Shown here: positions 13,201 to 23,700 of the stretch, one piece after another
Layout: every line of letters starts with the position of its first letter
How positions within the stretch are numbered: the first letter of the stretch is position 1
From: Purshia tridentata
Taxonomy: Eukaryota > Streptophyta > Magnoliopsida > Rosales > Rosaceae
Length of the DNA stretch: 38,250 bases
Assembly: GCA_003254885.1 (NCBI GenBank)
Contig: QANT01001480.1
Location: 1-38,250, forward strand
Direction: 5' to 3'
Notes under the pieces: model-generated
What the model saw: the letters and a program-made list of their open reading frames with translations, nothing else
What the model was told of the DNA's origin: nothing
Databases searched by the model: none
Program-made: the position numbers and the translations under genes

Positions 13201-16200
13201 TTACCTGGTTAACTGATGCACTATTGAGGTTTCTAAAAGTTTCATTTAAAATTTCCATGTTATAAAGCCATTTTCTGTCATTTAAATATTTTCCACCGAT
13301 ATTTCTGAAAACCAGACTACCAGTATATATACCAATATCAATAGTTTTATCCTTGAGTTCAATAATCATTTACCATGCACTTTTTATATTTTCTCAGGGA
13401 ATGCTAAGTGAAGCGTACACCTTATTTTCAGAGGCATTTTCAATACTTCAGCAGGTAAGTAGTTTTACTTGGGTTGCTATCTTAAACATTCCTTGTTATG
13501 TGTCTAGTAATATTATCTTCTTTTCTTATTTCAGGTTACTGGTCCAATGCATCGGGAGGTTGCTAACTGTTGTCGGTACACTTTGAAACTTAAAACTTCT
13601 CTACTGATTTGTTTCTAATTTAAATTAGATTTTCATGATGCACATAACCTCTCGGCTAAGGTTGTTCTTGTACTGAATTTCAGGTATCTAGCCATGGTTC
13701 TGTATCATGCTGGAGATATGGCTGGAGCAATAATGCAACAGCACAAGGAACTAATTATAAATGAACGTTGCCTGGGTTTGGATCATCCTGACACTGCTCA
13801 CAGGTATTCACTTCTGAAATAAATTCCTTTTGTTCTATTGTTGATTGTATAACATCAACTCAAACTGTTTAACTGTTGTTAAATGTCTGATACTATGGTT
13901 GCTACTTCAAGGTTTTTAATACAATTTGTTGCTTTTTAAAAATAAAATAAAAAGATGTTTCCCAATCAATTCTGGTGTAAATATTGGGTTATTTCTGATG
14001 GAGAATATCTCTTATAAGCATGAGGTACATAAGCATTGAATTTTGAGCCATTGGAATGCAAGATTTTAAACTGAATAAAACAGGAGTTCGGCAATCCAGT
14101 GACTTGTCTCATATGCCTATCTCATGCCTATAAGAGAAATTCTCAATGTTGATGAGATTTACATGTATTTGTGATGTTTGTTGATTATTATCAACAAAAA
14201 GAACCTCTCTATCTACTGTGAGGTTATAAAATGAATGTATAATGTCACAATCTGTTTTGAAAACTTGCATATGGCATGAGAAAAATAAATTTTTTTTTTC
14301 CCTAATTTTTTTTTTAAATATAAAATGTTTGACTTTTTATTTTCATACTATCAGTGTTCAAACACTTGTTTATCCTTGTTAATTTTAATCTCTCTATTTC
14401 TCTCCCCTCTTCTTCTGGATCTAATATGGGCTCACTTCATCTGCAACTTTAATACTGCAGCTATGGAAATATGGCTCTTTTCTATCATGGACTTAACCAA
14501 ACAGAACTTGCACTACGACACATGTCCCGAGCATTGCTTCTGCTAAGTTTGTCATCTGGACCAGATCACCCTGATGTTGCTTCAACATTCATTAATGTTG
14601 CTATGATGTACCAGGATCTTGGGAAGATGGACACTGCCCTTCGATATTTGCAAGAGGCTTTGAAAAAGAATGAAAGGCTTCTGGGCGAGGAACATATCCA
14701 AACTGCTGTATGCTATCACGCGCTTGCTATTGCATTTAATTGTATGGGTGCCTTCAAGCTCTCTCACCAGGTAAAGAAAGTTATTTGAATAAGTAGATAT
14801 TGTGATGGGCCAATGGCTGATCCAGAAAACAAAAGCCTTGGGGATGTAAAAGGGCTCATGGGGTGGTGATGGAGATGTCATCTGCTGTGGAATGGGGTTT
14901 TTGATAGGTGTTTGCATACCATGTGCGTTTGATGTTTGATACTGTATGGCTGATACACAAACATGTATGCATATCACATTCATATATATACATATATGTA
15001 ATGTGTATGGATTTGTATGGAGGCTTGAAGAATACTTTACAATATTGAAAATTATAGTGTGTGTCTAGATAGAGTCCTTTTTCCCCTTAACCTTGTGTTG
15101 CTTTCAAAAATACGTTTTTCCTTCATTTGACATTCAAAGTACATTGAAAGAAAGAGAAGTAGAATATTAAAATTAGTTTATTCAGATGTCATTGATAAGT
15201 GGAAGTGTAGTAGTGACATTTTGCCTTTTAGTGTAATTTGTACTTAATTAAAAATAATTTCACTGCTATTTATCATTGGAAACTTTAGAGTGTAATTGAA
15301 TAATTATGACACTTCATGTGGCAGCATGAGAAGAAAACCTATGATATACTTGTCAAACAACTGGGTGAGGAGGATTCGAGGACACGAGACTCTCAAAACT
15401 GGATGAAGACATTTAAGATGCGTGAACTACAGGTAAATAGATGGTATCCTTAAATAGCTTGCAATAGGTGAAGCTTAAAATTGGATGCATATTCTTAAAA
15501 TACTAGTTTCTGATTCGTAAACTTTGATGTCTTATTTTGTTAGATGAATGCACAAAAGCAAAAAGGTCAAGCTTTGAATGCTGCTTCAGCTCAAAAGGCA
15601 ATTGACATCTTGAAGGTATTTTGGATACTCTTTTTCTCTAATATGGATATTTTGATGGATACTTGGTAGTATGTTTTTTAAATATGCTTCCCCAATGCTG
15701 TACTTTGACATTTTCAATTCACCTGTTTCTATTTTACATTCTCTTTATTTCTAATTTACTGTTAAAGTTCTCAGAAATTTAGTTATGATGTCCTGATGCC
15801 ACAACAGACAGCAAAGATTCAGATGCGTTTTCAGAATCTTCTATCAGAAAAGGAAAAATGACTTTTTGTGTACTTATTACGGAGAGAATTGTTCTAAATA
15901 TTGCTAGGATAGTATAGTAATTCGTAAATCTCTAAAATATTTTGGTTCCCTGCTTTCCATCTTGGGTATAGTTTCTGGCCAAAAAAAATTCTTGGGTATA
16001 GTTTGCACCAGGAATCTGGATTTTTAGTTAATAGTTGACTTTGCATGACAGGCACATCCTGATTTGATGCACGCATTCCAGTCTGCTGCTATAGCCGGTG
16101 GGTCTGGGAGTTCTAACCCCTCCATGAACAAATCTCTTAATGCTGCAATAATCGGTGAAACTCTTCCCCGAGGGAGGGGTGTTGATGAGAGGGCTGCTCG

Positions 16201-16516
16201 TGCAGCAGCTGAAGTCAGAAAGAAGGCAGCAGCAAGGGGCCTCTTAATACGTCCACACGGTGTTCCAGTCCAAGCATTGCCTCCATTAACTCAGCTCCTC
16301 AATATCATCAATTCAGGTGTGACCCCAGATGCAGTGGAAAATGGAGAAACCGATGGAGTGAAGGAAGCCAATGGCCATCCTCCAAATGGTGTGGAAGATG
16401 CCAATAAAGACCAATCAACACCAGAGCCGGAAGGTCAGCCTCCAGTTGGATTGGGCAAAGGCTTGGCGGCACTGGATGCCAAGAAACAGAAATCGAAAAC
16501 CAAAGCTGCGTCTTGA
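1249..16516 (+). CDS. FMT: FRIENDLY / clustered mitochondria (CLU) protein, complete, 28 coding exons
   Basis: CLU-family cytosolic protein needed for normal mitochondrial distribution, association and quality control in plants; animal and yeast relatives bind RNA. Coding exons: 1249-1474, 2083-2144, 2357-2546, 2620-2760, 2909-3065, 3172-3365, 3470-3571, 4530-4665, 4799-4927, 5472-5865, 6769-6873, 7016-7134, 7360-7468, 7552-7644, 7941-8075, 8158-8328, 8526-8612, 9636-9770, 10067-10222, 10646-10714, 10807-10965, 13398-13454, 13535-13575, 13684-13803, 14461-14770, 15325-15432, 15544-15615, 16052-16516. They sum to 4242 nt (1413 aa plus stop) with no frame conflict. Arabidopsis FRIENDLY (At3g52140) is about 1407 aa. 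The start MAGKSNK matches the family. Layout: Ser/Glu-rich N-tail (1-75), ubiquitin-like CLU_N (about 80-160, NPGDSVMDIRQFLLDAPET), CLU core (about 330-640) with a Ser-rich insert (about 455-520), central region, TPR-like repeats (about 1020-1210, GPDHPDVASTFINVAMMYQD), and a basic tail with DERAARAAAEVRKKAAARG. The related REC/TSS paralogues fit less well. Exon 14's acceptor is ambiguous by one codon. Confidence 0.96.
1814..1976. repeat. 85-bp tandem duplication in FRIENDLY intron 1
   Basis: Two imperfect copies, 1814-1898 and 1899-about 1976, share the core GACATCCAATTAGCAGCGCT in the same order and spacing, with several substitutions between copies. The repeat lies inside intron 1 (1475-2082) and has no coding role. 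Confidence 0.85.
6015..6400. mobile_element. GC-ended MITE-like element in FRIENDLY intron 10
   Basis: Inside intron 10 (5866-6768), two unusually GC-rich ends flank an A/T-rich core (about 6100-6295). The left end (about 6033-6054) and the reverse complement of the right end (about 6307-6329) align as AATACCAT followed by C/G-rich sequence ending in CAG. The right end also carries GGGGCGGGTACCCGCGGGGA. This resembles short non-autonomous plant DNA transposons with C/G-rich termini. The family, exact termini and target-site duplication are not resolved, and no transposase is present. Confidence 0.55.
7546..7551 (+). other. NAGNAG tandem splice acceptor of FRIENDLY exon 14
   Basis: The sequence GAGAAG offers two acceptors three bases apart, after 7548 or after 7551. 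Both keep the frame into VQAAEKPK and differ only by one Lys codon. I chose 7552 as the exon start. A third possible AG after GTCCAAG (exon start at 7559) leads in a frame that stops within this exon, so it was not chosen. Confidence 0.5.
11094..11155. repeat. 31-bp tandem duplication in FRIENDLY intron 21
   Basis: Two nearly identical 31-bp units, 11094-11124 and 11125-11155, share GAAGTCAATGCTAATTCCAA and differ by one base (GATGG versus GACGG). The near identity suggests a recent duplication. Confidence 0.9.
11690..11935. mobile_element. Foldback MITE-like inverted repeat in FRIENDLY intron 21
   Basis: Two long arms face each other. The left arm (about 11697-11756) contains CGCAAATTTTAAAGTTTGCG then GACGCGGACAATGGGTGGAC. 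The reverse complement of the right arm (about 11840-11920) contains CGCAAATTTTAAAGTTTTCG then GGCGCGGACAGAGGGTGGAC. Both sides are bordered by TA-rich runs (about 11680-11695 and 11916-11932). The centre reads through short AT-rich sequence. No protein is encoded, so this is a non-autonomous element. Confidence 0.7.
11985..12045. repeat. Fragment related to the MITE in GFA2 intron 11
   Basis: The stretch containing GGGCCCACTCCACATTATAT and then TTTTAATAATCGGAACTGTC closely matches 21395-21430, the left arm of the inverted-repeat element at 21370-21693. Only one arm is recognisable here, so it is probably a truncated or decayed copy of that family. Confidence 0.6.
12277..13080 (+). mobile_element. 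5'-truncated LINE (non-LTR retrotransposon) ORF2 C-terminal remnant
   Basis: This is the end of a plant L1-clade LINE ORF2, in the same orientation as the host gene. Frame 12277-12756 gives the reverse-transcriptase zinc-binding (zf-RVT) region: APPKVCVLAWIIAQGKLNTA, then a C-x2-C-x8-H-x4-C pattern (CFLCRKEFESSNHQFLFC). The reading then moves to another frame near 12730 and continues 12729-12935 with WVIWWERNRRIFEDF and FWASLWSS up to a stop, so there is at least one frameshift. The upstream reverse transcriptase and endonuclease are missing, as expected from 5' truncation. The 3' UTR includes GGTGGACATCTTGT (13025-13038), shared with the second LINE at 24228-24640. The element is inactive. 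Confidence 0.85.
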
Positions 16517-17723
16517 GATTTTGGATATTAGAGATTGGATTGATTTACAAGGTAGGTTTCTTTGTGAGGTTTGGATTATTTTGAGGGAAGAATTTTATCT
16601 ATTGGTTTGAGGATGAGAACCCAGCCCACTAAACTTTTGGAAGGTAGAGAAGTCTTGAGATATGCATGGAATCCACGGAGGTTCCCTGTATTTTTTTAAA
16701 TTAAAAATATAATAATCAAGATTGCAGATAGATTCAGGCAGAAGAATAGCAATTTCTGATGCAAATAGGTACCATATGTAATTTTCCTTGGTATTTATGG
16801 ATTGACACTTAATTTTTTCTGTATTTGGCCTATTTTTAAAGGATTATCTGAAAGAAATTTAAGATAAATGTTTTCCTTATGTACTACATGTAAAACTGTG
16901 ATGATTGTTCCCCTCTTTTCTGATAAAACGGCCTTCCTTGTGATTGGCTGTGCTTTACTCGGATGAAATAAATTCAATTTGAGCATGCATCGGCAAATGA
17001 GAGGTTTACTTATTACAAGGTTCACTGTAACAGGCTTGTAACTTGCATTGGCATCAATATTTCCCAACTATTGTTTCCCAACTTTATGGCATTCATATTT
17101 TCCTTTTATAAATTCACTAGGAAGCCAAACTCCAGTTGAAGTTCATTATTACAGAATTGCAAAATTTCTTAGTCCGAAATACAAATAAATTGTTAGGAAG
17201 ATCAGGAGAGCCTATACTTTTCAAGAAAAGAGAAAAGAAAAAGGAAAAGTTAAAATAATTCCCTTATTTTAAAAGAAGGGGCAAATTCAAATTCCGTTTG
17301 CTTTTACTTCGGGTGAGAGAGCCCAGCATTTGTTTTGAATGGCAGCTTATAATCAGAGTTCCACAAGAAATTCCAATTAGGACATCCCAATCTCAGGGCA
17401 AATCAGTCATTATTCGATACATTTGTGAAAATAATTGATGGACAACAAGAAGCCCTTAATCATTTTAAGATTGTAAGTCAGAGAATATGTACATTGCCGC
17501 AAAAATACTGCATGATGATCACTGATCACCTCGCCTAAATGACAAGTACCACTTATATATGACTCGCAGGAGCAAAAATATTACATAACCTTACAGATAA
17601 AACTGGTTTCAACAAATAAATCCTCAGCCAGAATGGATGGGGTGGGTGGGGTATGTCTACTTTTTTCTCCCAGGTAGATTTGAGATACATAGGCAGAAAA
17701 AGAAGTCCTCTTTAGCCCATTTT
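16517..17723. other. Convergent intergenic region holding two 3' UTRs
   Basis: This lies between the FRIENDLY stop and the GFA2 stop. An AATAAA at 16967-16972 on the plus strand could serve FRIENDLY, though it is about 450 nt past the stop and other AT-rich sites are possible. I saw no clear AATAAA for GFA2 on the minus strand. No further gene or repeat is visible. Confidence 0.5.
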
Positions 17724-20700
17724 TCAAGATGCTCCGGCAGCAGCACGCTTCTCATATTCCCCTTGCTCTTCTTTAGCAAAATCTTCAATTAATTCACGTT
17801 GTCTTTGAGTCAGGTTCCTGCATATAAATAAGTGTCGAGCATTATTTAGACTTGCCTTGATAGAACACCAACCCAAGAAGTTTTTTGAGTCCAAGCAGAG
17901 GCCACCGTAATAGCTTCATATCACACTTCTTTTTTCTTAAGAGATTCGTACCAAGCTATTAACTTCAGACACTCTTGACTAAACCATAAAACCATATGTT
18001 ACAGGCAAAAGAAGCTGTATGAACAAATTGTTTGCAAGGCAAGAGAACATACGCTGGGATGCTGACATTGAAGTGCACATATTGATCACCAAAAAAATAA
18101 GAGTTCCTCGCCTTGATCCCTGTTAAAAATCACCAGGAAGAAGAGTGAGAACTGAACTTGTTCCATTCACATGAAGCCAAGACTGATAAATGGTATATTT
18201 TTGTGGAATTACTAACATCAAAGCAAAATGGACGTGCCTTCAGGTAAGTCATAAACTTTACATTAAATATAAAAAACTAAAGCATATCCAGCAATAAAGA
18301 TACAGAGGAAACTTCTTTAAAGCAGCGAAGTCCATTGCCCTGCTAGTAAATGTCAGTTATAATCAGATTCAGGACAGGCTCAAAGAATTAGGGATGTTAA
18401 TATGCCATAGATCTAACCTGAGGCACCTCTCACCCACTAATTGTTTACTCAAGTCAAAGAAACAATAATCCCTCAAAAAATAATTATTCCCACTTCAGAA
18501 ATGGCATTGGCATATAACTGCAGAGAGTACAGACCTAAATTATACTCCTTTGCAACAAGCTTGGTATTAATGCTTGTGCAAATGCAACAAATAATAATAA
18601 TTTCAAGAAATGAAACCAAACACTAGAGACAAATCAATCAGAATATGCAACTGTTAAAACTAAGGATGGATCATAATCATACATGTCTAAATATATTACT
18701 CCATGTAGCAAGAGGTAGGACCAATTCAATAACCTTGAAAACTAAAACTAAATACTTCCATCCTGCCAAAGATGACGCCTCACTTTTTTTTGTGCACACG
18801 TGCCAAAAGTAACTTTTTTCCAGACTTCAAAATTAGTAATACACCAATATGGTAAGCACCTCAAATTATGAACAGAAAACAAAAAGGCCAGTAACCAAAT
18901 ATTAGGAATATAAAAGTATAATAGGTAAACACATAACAAGACAATGATTACAACAAAACCTCATCACGTCCACCAATTTTCCTCTGCTTTTGTAAAGAGA
19001 AACTTGCCAGTTAAAATAACAGATTAACTAATTCCTAAACAATCTTGATCATTTAGAAAGTCAATTAGAAATATTGAAAGAGAGAACCAAAAATTCTAAT
19101 CAGTGCAAGCAATTATCATGCAAACACGATGAGCAGCAGGAATAAGTCCAATTTACCTTTCTTCTTCAGGACTACCTTCTGACCAGGTTGTGTGCCAGGG
19201 CGGACCTGCAAATGAGAAAGCAACATAAAATATTGCCAGTATTGAGAATTATAACAACAAGCACCTTTATAAGAGACAACTTTCAGTCATTTCCAGTTTT
19301 GGAACAAGCTATTGGTTATGCATGAGTTCCAAAGCTAACCTTTAGTACAACATCTCCGGTGAGAGTTGGGACCTGGATAGTTCCCCCAAGAATTGCCTGT
19401 ACGAAAAGCATTCCAACAAACATCAGTATAGAAAGTGGAAGAAAGTTTCTTGCTATAAGAAAAATATCAAATATGACACATGTTACAAGAAACATCCAGA
19501 ATATATGATCCATTATTCCACCTAAAAACATCATAACTCCCTAGTCCCAACAACACAATACCCATAGAAACTGAAACAGGTCATTTATATTTGTGCTTGT
19601 AGGTGAGCTCAAATTGAATAAAAGATGGTCAAGGTCAAAGAAGATTATACACTTTCTCCATCTCATATACACTCTTCAAGACTTTCACTTATTAAAACAT
19701 AATAATAATAATAACTTCCTGAGAACTAAAATATCAAAGCATTACCTGAGTGATACTTAGAACAGAATCTACATGAATGTCGGCACCTTCTCTACGAAAA
19801 ACTGGGTCTTCCCTAACCTGTGAACAGATTTAAGATGAAAAATTATTAGAAGAAAAACTATTAGGCATCCTAAGGTAACCATAATGAGAAAGAAAGCAAG
19901 GGGTCATTGAGGATTAAGACTTATGCAGGTCACCTTAATGGTAACATAAAGATCACCGGGCTGATTTCCATCAGGATCAGCCCCACCACTACTAAACACC
20001 TTTATAGTTTCATTGTCATCTACTCCTGTAAATGGAAATAAACAGTCATTAAACCCACCAATACAGAAAATAGCAGACATATTAGTTCAAAAATAGTAGT
20101 TTTACATCTTCGTTGAGAACAATAATTAATGATTATTTTAATAACAAAACATTTTTATAATTTAAAAGGACAAAAGGGTGCCTCATCGAAGAGATAATGG
20201 CATTGACGTTCTTTGAATCGAGTATTACATTTGATTATTAAACAATTGCAGCATAAACAGGATGTTTGAAGTTGTAATTGCCAATTTCATATATTCAGAT
20301 GAATTGTAATTTGAATCACTGCAATTATTCACCTACACTAGGCAAAAACTCCTTTGATGGGAAAGAAGGTACGGGTTTATGATGTAGTACAGTAGGTTCA
20401 TGGATATGTCATTAATGTATTAATGACTGTCCTTAGCTTTAATTCATCTGTAATTATTGCATAATGTACATTTATTATGAATATATCTATTTTTGGCCCA
20501 CATAGAGGACCTTTTGTTTAGCCTGGATGAAGCATCCAGACTATTATATTTTGAAATACAATTTTCAGAGAGTTTTCCATCTATCTTTTCCTTTTTCCAG
20601 AGAGGATTTCTCTACAATCCTCAGTATTGTAAGGAGTTTTTTCTAGAAAGTGCTTCCACTATACTAGTTTCCATCATGCAATCAGAGGTGCTGACTCTCC

Positions 20701-23700
20701 AACACTTCTATCAGATTTTATTTGCATAGTAAGCATGCACACGTACTGAAACAATGATAACAATTTTGTGCATAGGCGGTAATGGCCGAAAACATACAAA
20801 CCCAAAGTATATCCATCTATTTAATAGCTTACATATAAAATGATTCAGAAAAAAATAAATATATAAATGCTCCTCAAGTAGCACAACAACCAAAATGACC
20901 ATTGGACAGCCCAATGCCTCAAAATTATAGGAAATACCTGGTACAATATCTAACTTGACGGATTTCATTCCACTCATCACCCGTTTCCCATTACATGCGT
21001 TGCAAAGTCTCTGAGACCAAAATAAACTCATCAACCTTATTATAACTCATAAACTGATGATTATTAATGATTTATATAGTAAACTTTTGGGGAAAAAAAA
21101 AAAAAGAACACACACACACACACAACAAGTATACATCATAACTATTTAGCATTTCGAAAGTAAATCTATACCGCAAGAAAGCCCATATAAAATCGACCTT
21201 TAATAAAGTAAATCTCATTGATTTTCGCAAGTACATACAAAGGTATGCAAAAATTTAACTACCAACTTTGCAAGACTTCTATCTGTAAGAACATATTCTT
21301 AGACCCATGAATTATTCATGGAACTCAATTTTAAGCACACTATCGGAATACTATTATCATTCACTACGTAGGAAATCCTGCCCACATTTGTGGGGTCCAC
21401 TCCATATTATGTTTTAATGATCGGAACCATTTCTTTTTTTTTGTCTCAATTAAAGGATCGTCCTTGCAAAAAATTAGGTTAATCGGAAACCATTTGATCG
21501 TTGATTAAACGGTCACCATTTCAAGTGTTGATCGAAAATATTATGTTCATCATTTATTTGATCAAAGTTTGATAGCTTATTGGTTTCCGATTTATCTAAT
21601 TTTTTGTAATGATGATCTTTGAATATAGACCTAAAAAATGGACAATTCAGATCATTGAATATTATATGAAGTGGGTCCCATGAGGGATCCCTTAATGAAA
21701 GAGGCCTATATACATATATATCAGTCTGCCTCAGCTACGCATGTTTGCTCGCACTTGACACTGACTGGTTGGTAGTGAAGGCCTATATACATATATATCA
21801 GTCCGCCTCAGCTATGCAGGTTTGCTCGCACTTGACACTGACTGGTTGGTAGTGAAAATTTTGCACAGCGGACCAGTTGGACCTGGTTTGTCGACATTTA
21901 TGTTATGGTTTAGCTCCAGGATTTTGGGCTCAGAGCTAAACCATAACATAATGCCTCCACCAAGCCCATTCTATACCTTAAGAAGAGATGAGGTGAAAAA
22001 AAGGGGAAAGTACCCTCACAAATCGAGGGAAGGAAGCAACAGCAATCGCTGCAACCAACGATTGGCCTATGTAAAAAAGGAGACTGACCGGTAGGTGGAC
22101 GTTTGCATCAGTGCAAACATTTGCACCAGAAGCGATTTGTATATATACATTTAAGGGTGCTGCATGACAAAGTGAGACAAACCAACACACACATAAACAG
22201 AGTATCTTAAGCATTACTGCGACCCCTATGCATAACTTTCCCAAAACAAGTCACTCCATAGTCTCATATCATTCAGATGGTTTAAATATAAGCAAATGAC
22301 TGGCAAAAGCTAGCCAAAAAAAAAAGCAACAATAAAACACATCAACTAGCAAGGCTAGGACTGATATGGACATGACTGGAGAATAATATAGTCAACTAAA
22401 GGGTAGTGAAAATGTGTTATTATAGATAACATGTGAACCATACCGGGAAAAATTTACCAGTCCCACCACACTGAGAACAAGTCGTCTGCATCCTAAATAG
22501 GCCAGTTTGCATGAAAGTCTGGATATGCAGCAAAACCAAGAGTTACCGAGGACAGATGATATCCTCTATGATTAAAAAAAATTAGGAAAAAAAAAAAAGC
22601 GGATAAAGATTTTTGTTCTTAGTAAAACTGACCATGCCAGATCCTTTACAGCGCTTGCATGATTCAGGTCTGGTGCCAGGAGGAACACCACTTCCACCTG
22701 CAAATATCCAGAAGCACAAGAAATTAATATGAATGAGAAAAAGACAGCTAAATAATAGCCAAATGCCAGAGGAACGCTGAACTTGCAGAAGTGGCAAAAA
22801 GATTTAGAAGTGAATAGAATCAGCATACCGCAAGCGTCACAGGGCACTTCAGCTTTAAATGTCACAGTTTTAGCACATCCCTGAACAGCTTCCATGAAAG
22901 ATAGTTCCAAAGTGACCTGCATATTATAATAAAAGAAAATTCATGTCATGGAATGGACTCTAAAGCCCAAGCAGAGGTCAACAATATACATGAAGAGGGA
23001 AAAAAACCTTGATATCTTGACCGCCGAAATTCTGACGGAAAATGTTGAAGATCTAATCTCCATCGTAGACAGTGCCCCGCCAAATATCATGCACATACCA
23101 TCCCAAAGTGAAAATAACATCCATAAAAATACAAAAACTGAAAATTTTGATAATAGGCCTGGTACTTCATTCGTTGTTAGAACATAGCAAATGCATTCTA
23201 TGATCATAATATTCAAATTTTTATCAGTAAAAAAAAAAAAGAATAACTGCAAACCACATACCAAATACAATCAAAAATGAAAAAAAGGAATGATGATTCT
23301 AGCATAGAAAACCAATAGTGCAGTAGCACTGTCCATTAAAATATCAGTTGCAATAGATTCCAAATGTTACAACACTTGGAAAGACAAAAAAAAAAAAAAA
23401 AGCACTGGAGTAGGAACATCCTACCTAAATAGACAAAATTTCAAACTGATATAATAAAGCAAATCTAAGCACAAGACATTTTCACTAGGCTGTATCAAAC
23501 TGGGTGTAACATTTTCATGATGCAACTAAAACAAGAACTAACATCTTGTGATTGTAGTGTATCCAAATATAATTATATCAAGTCCCACATCCAAATCAAG
23601 ATGAAAAAAGATATATGTGATGGGGGTTTCACTACAAATCCTTGAAAAATTTGCAAGTTCTGAATTAAGAATAGCAGAATATACATAATAAATTCATGAA

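Noticed and set aside
20493-20729. 78-aa plus-strand open frame in GFA2 intron 12
   Set aside because: Antisense and intronic, with no motif and no similarity I can recognise; probably chance.
22572-22922. 116-aa minus-strand open frame read as one protein
   Set aside because: It is a read-through of GFA2 exon 9 into its intron and then exon 10 in the wrong frame; the spliced model explains it.
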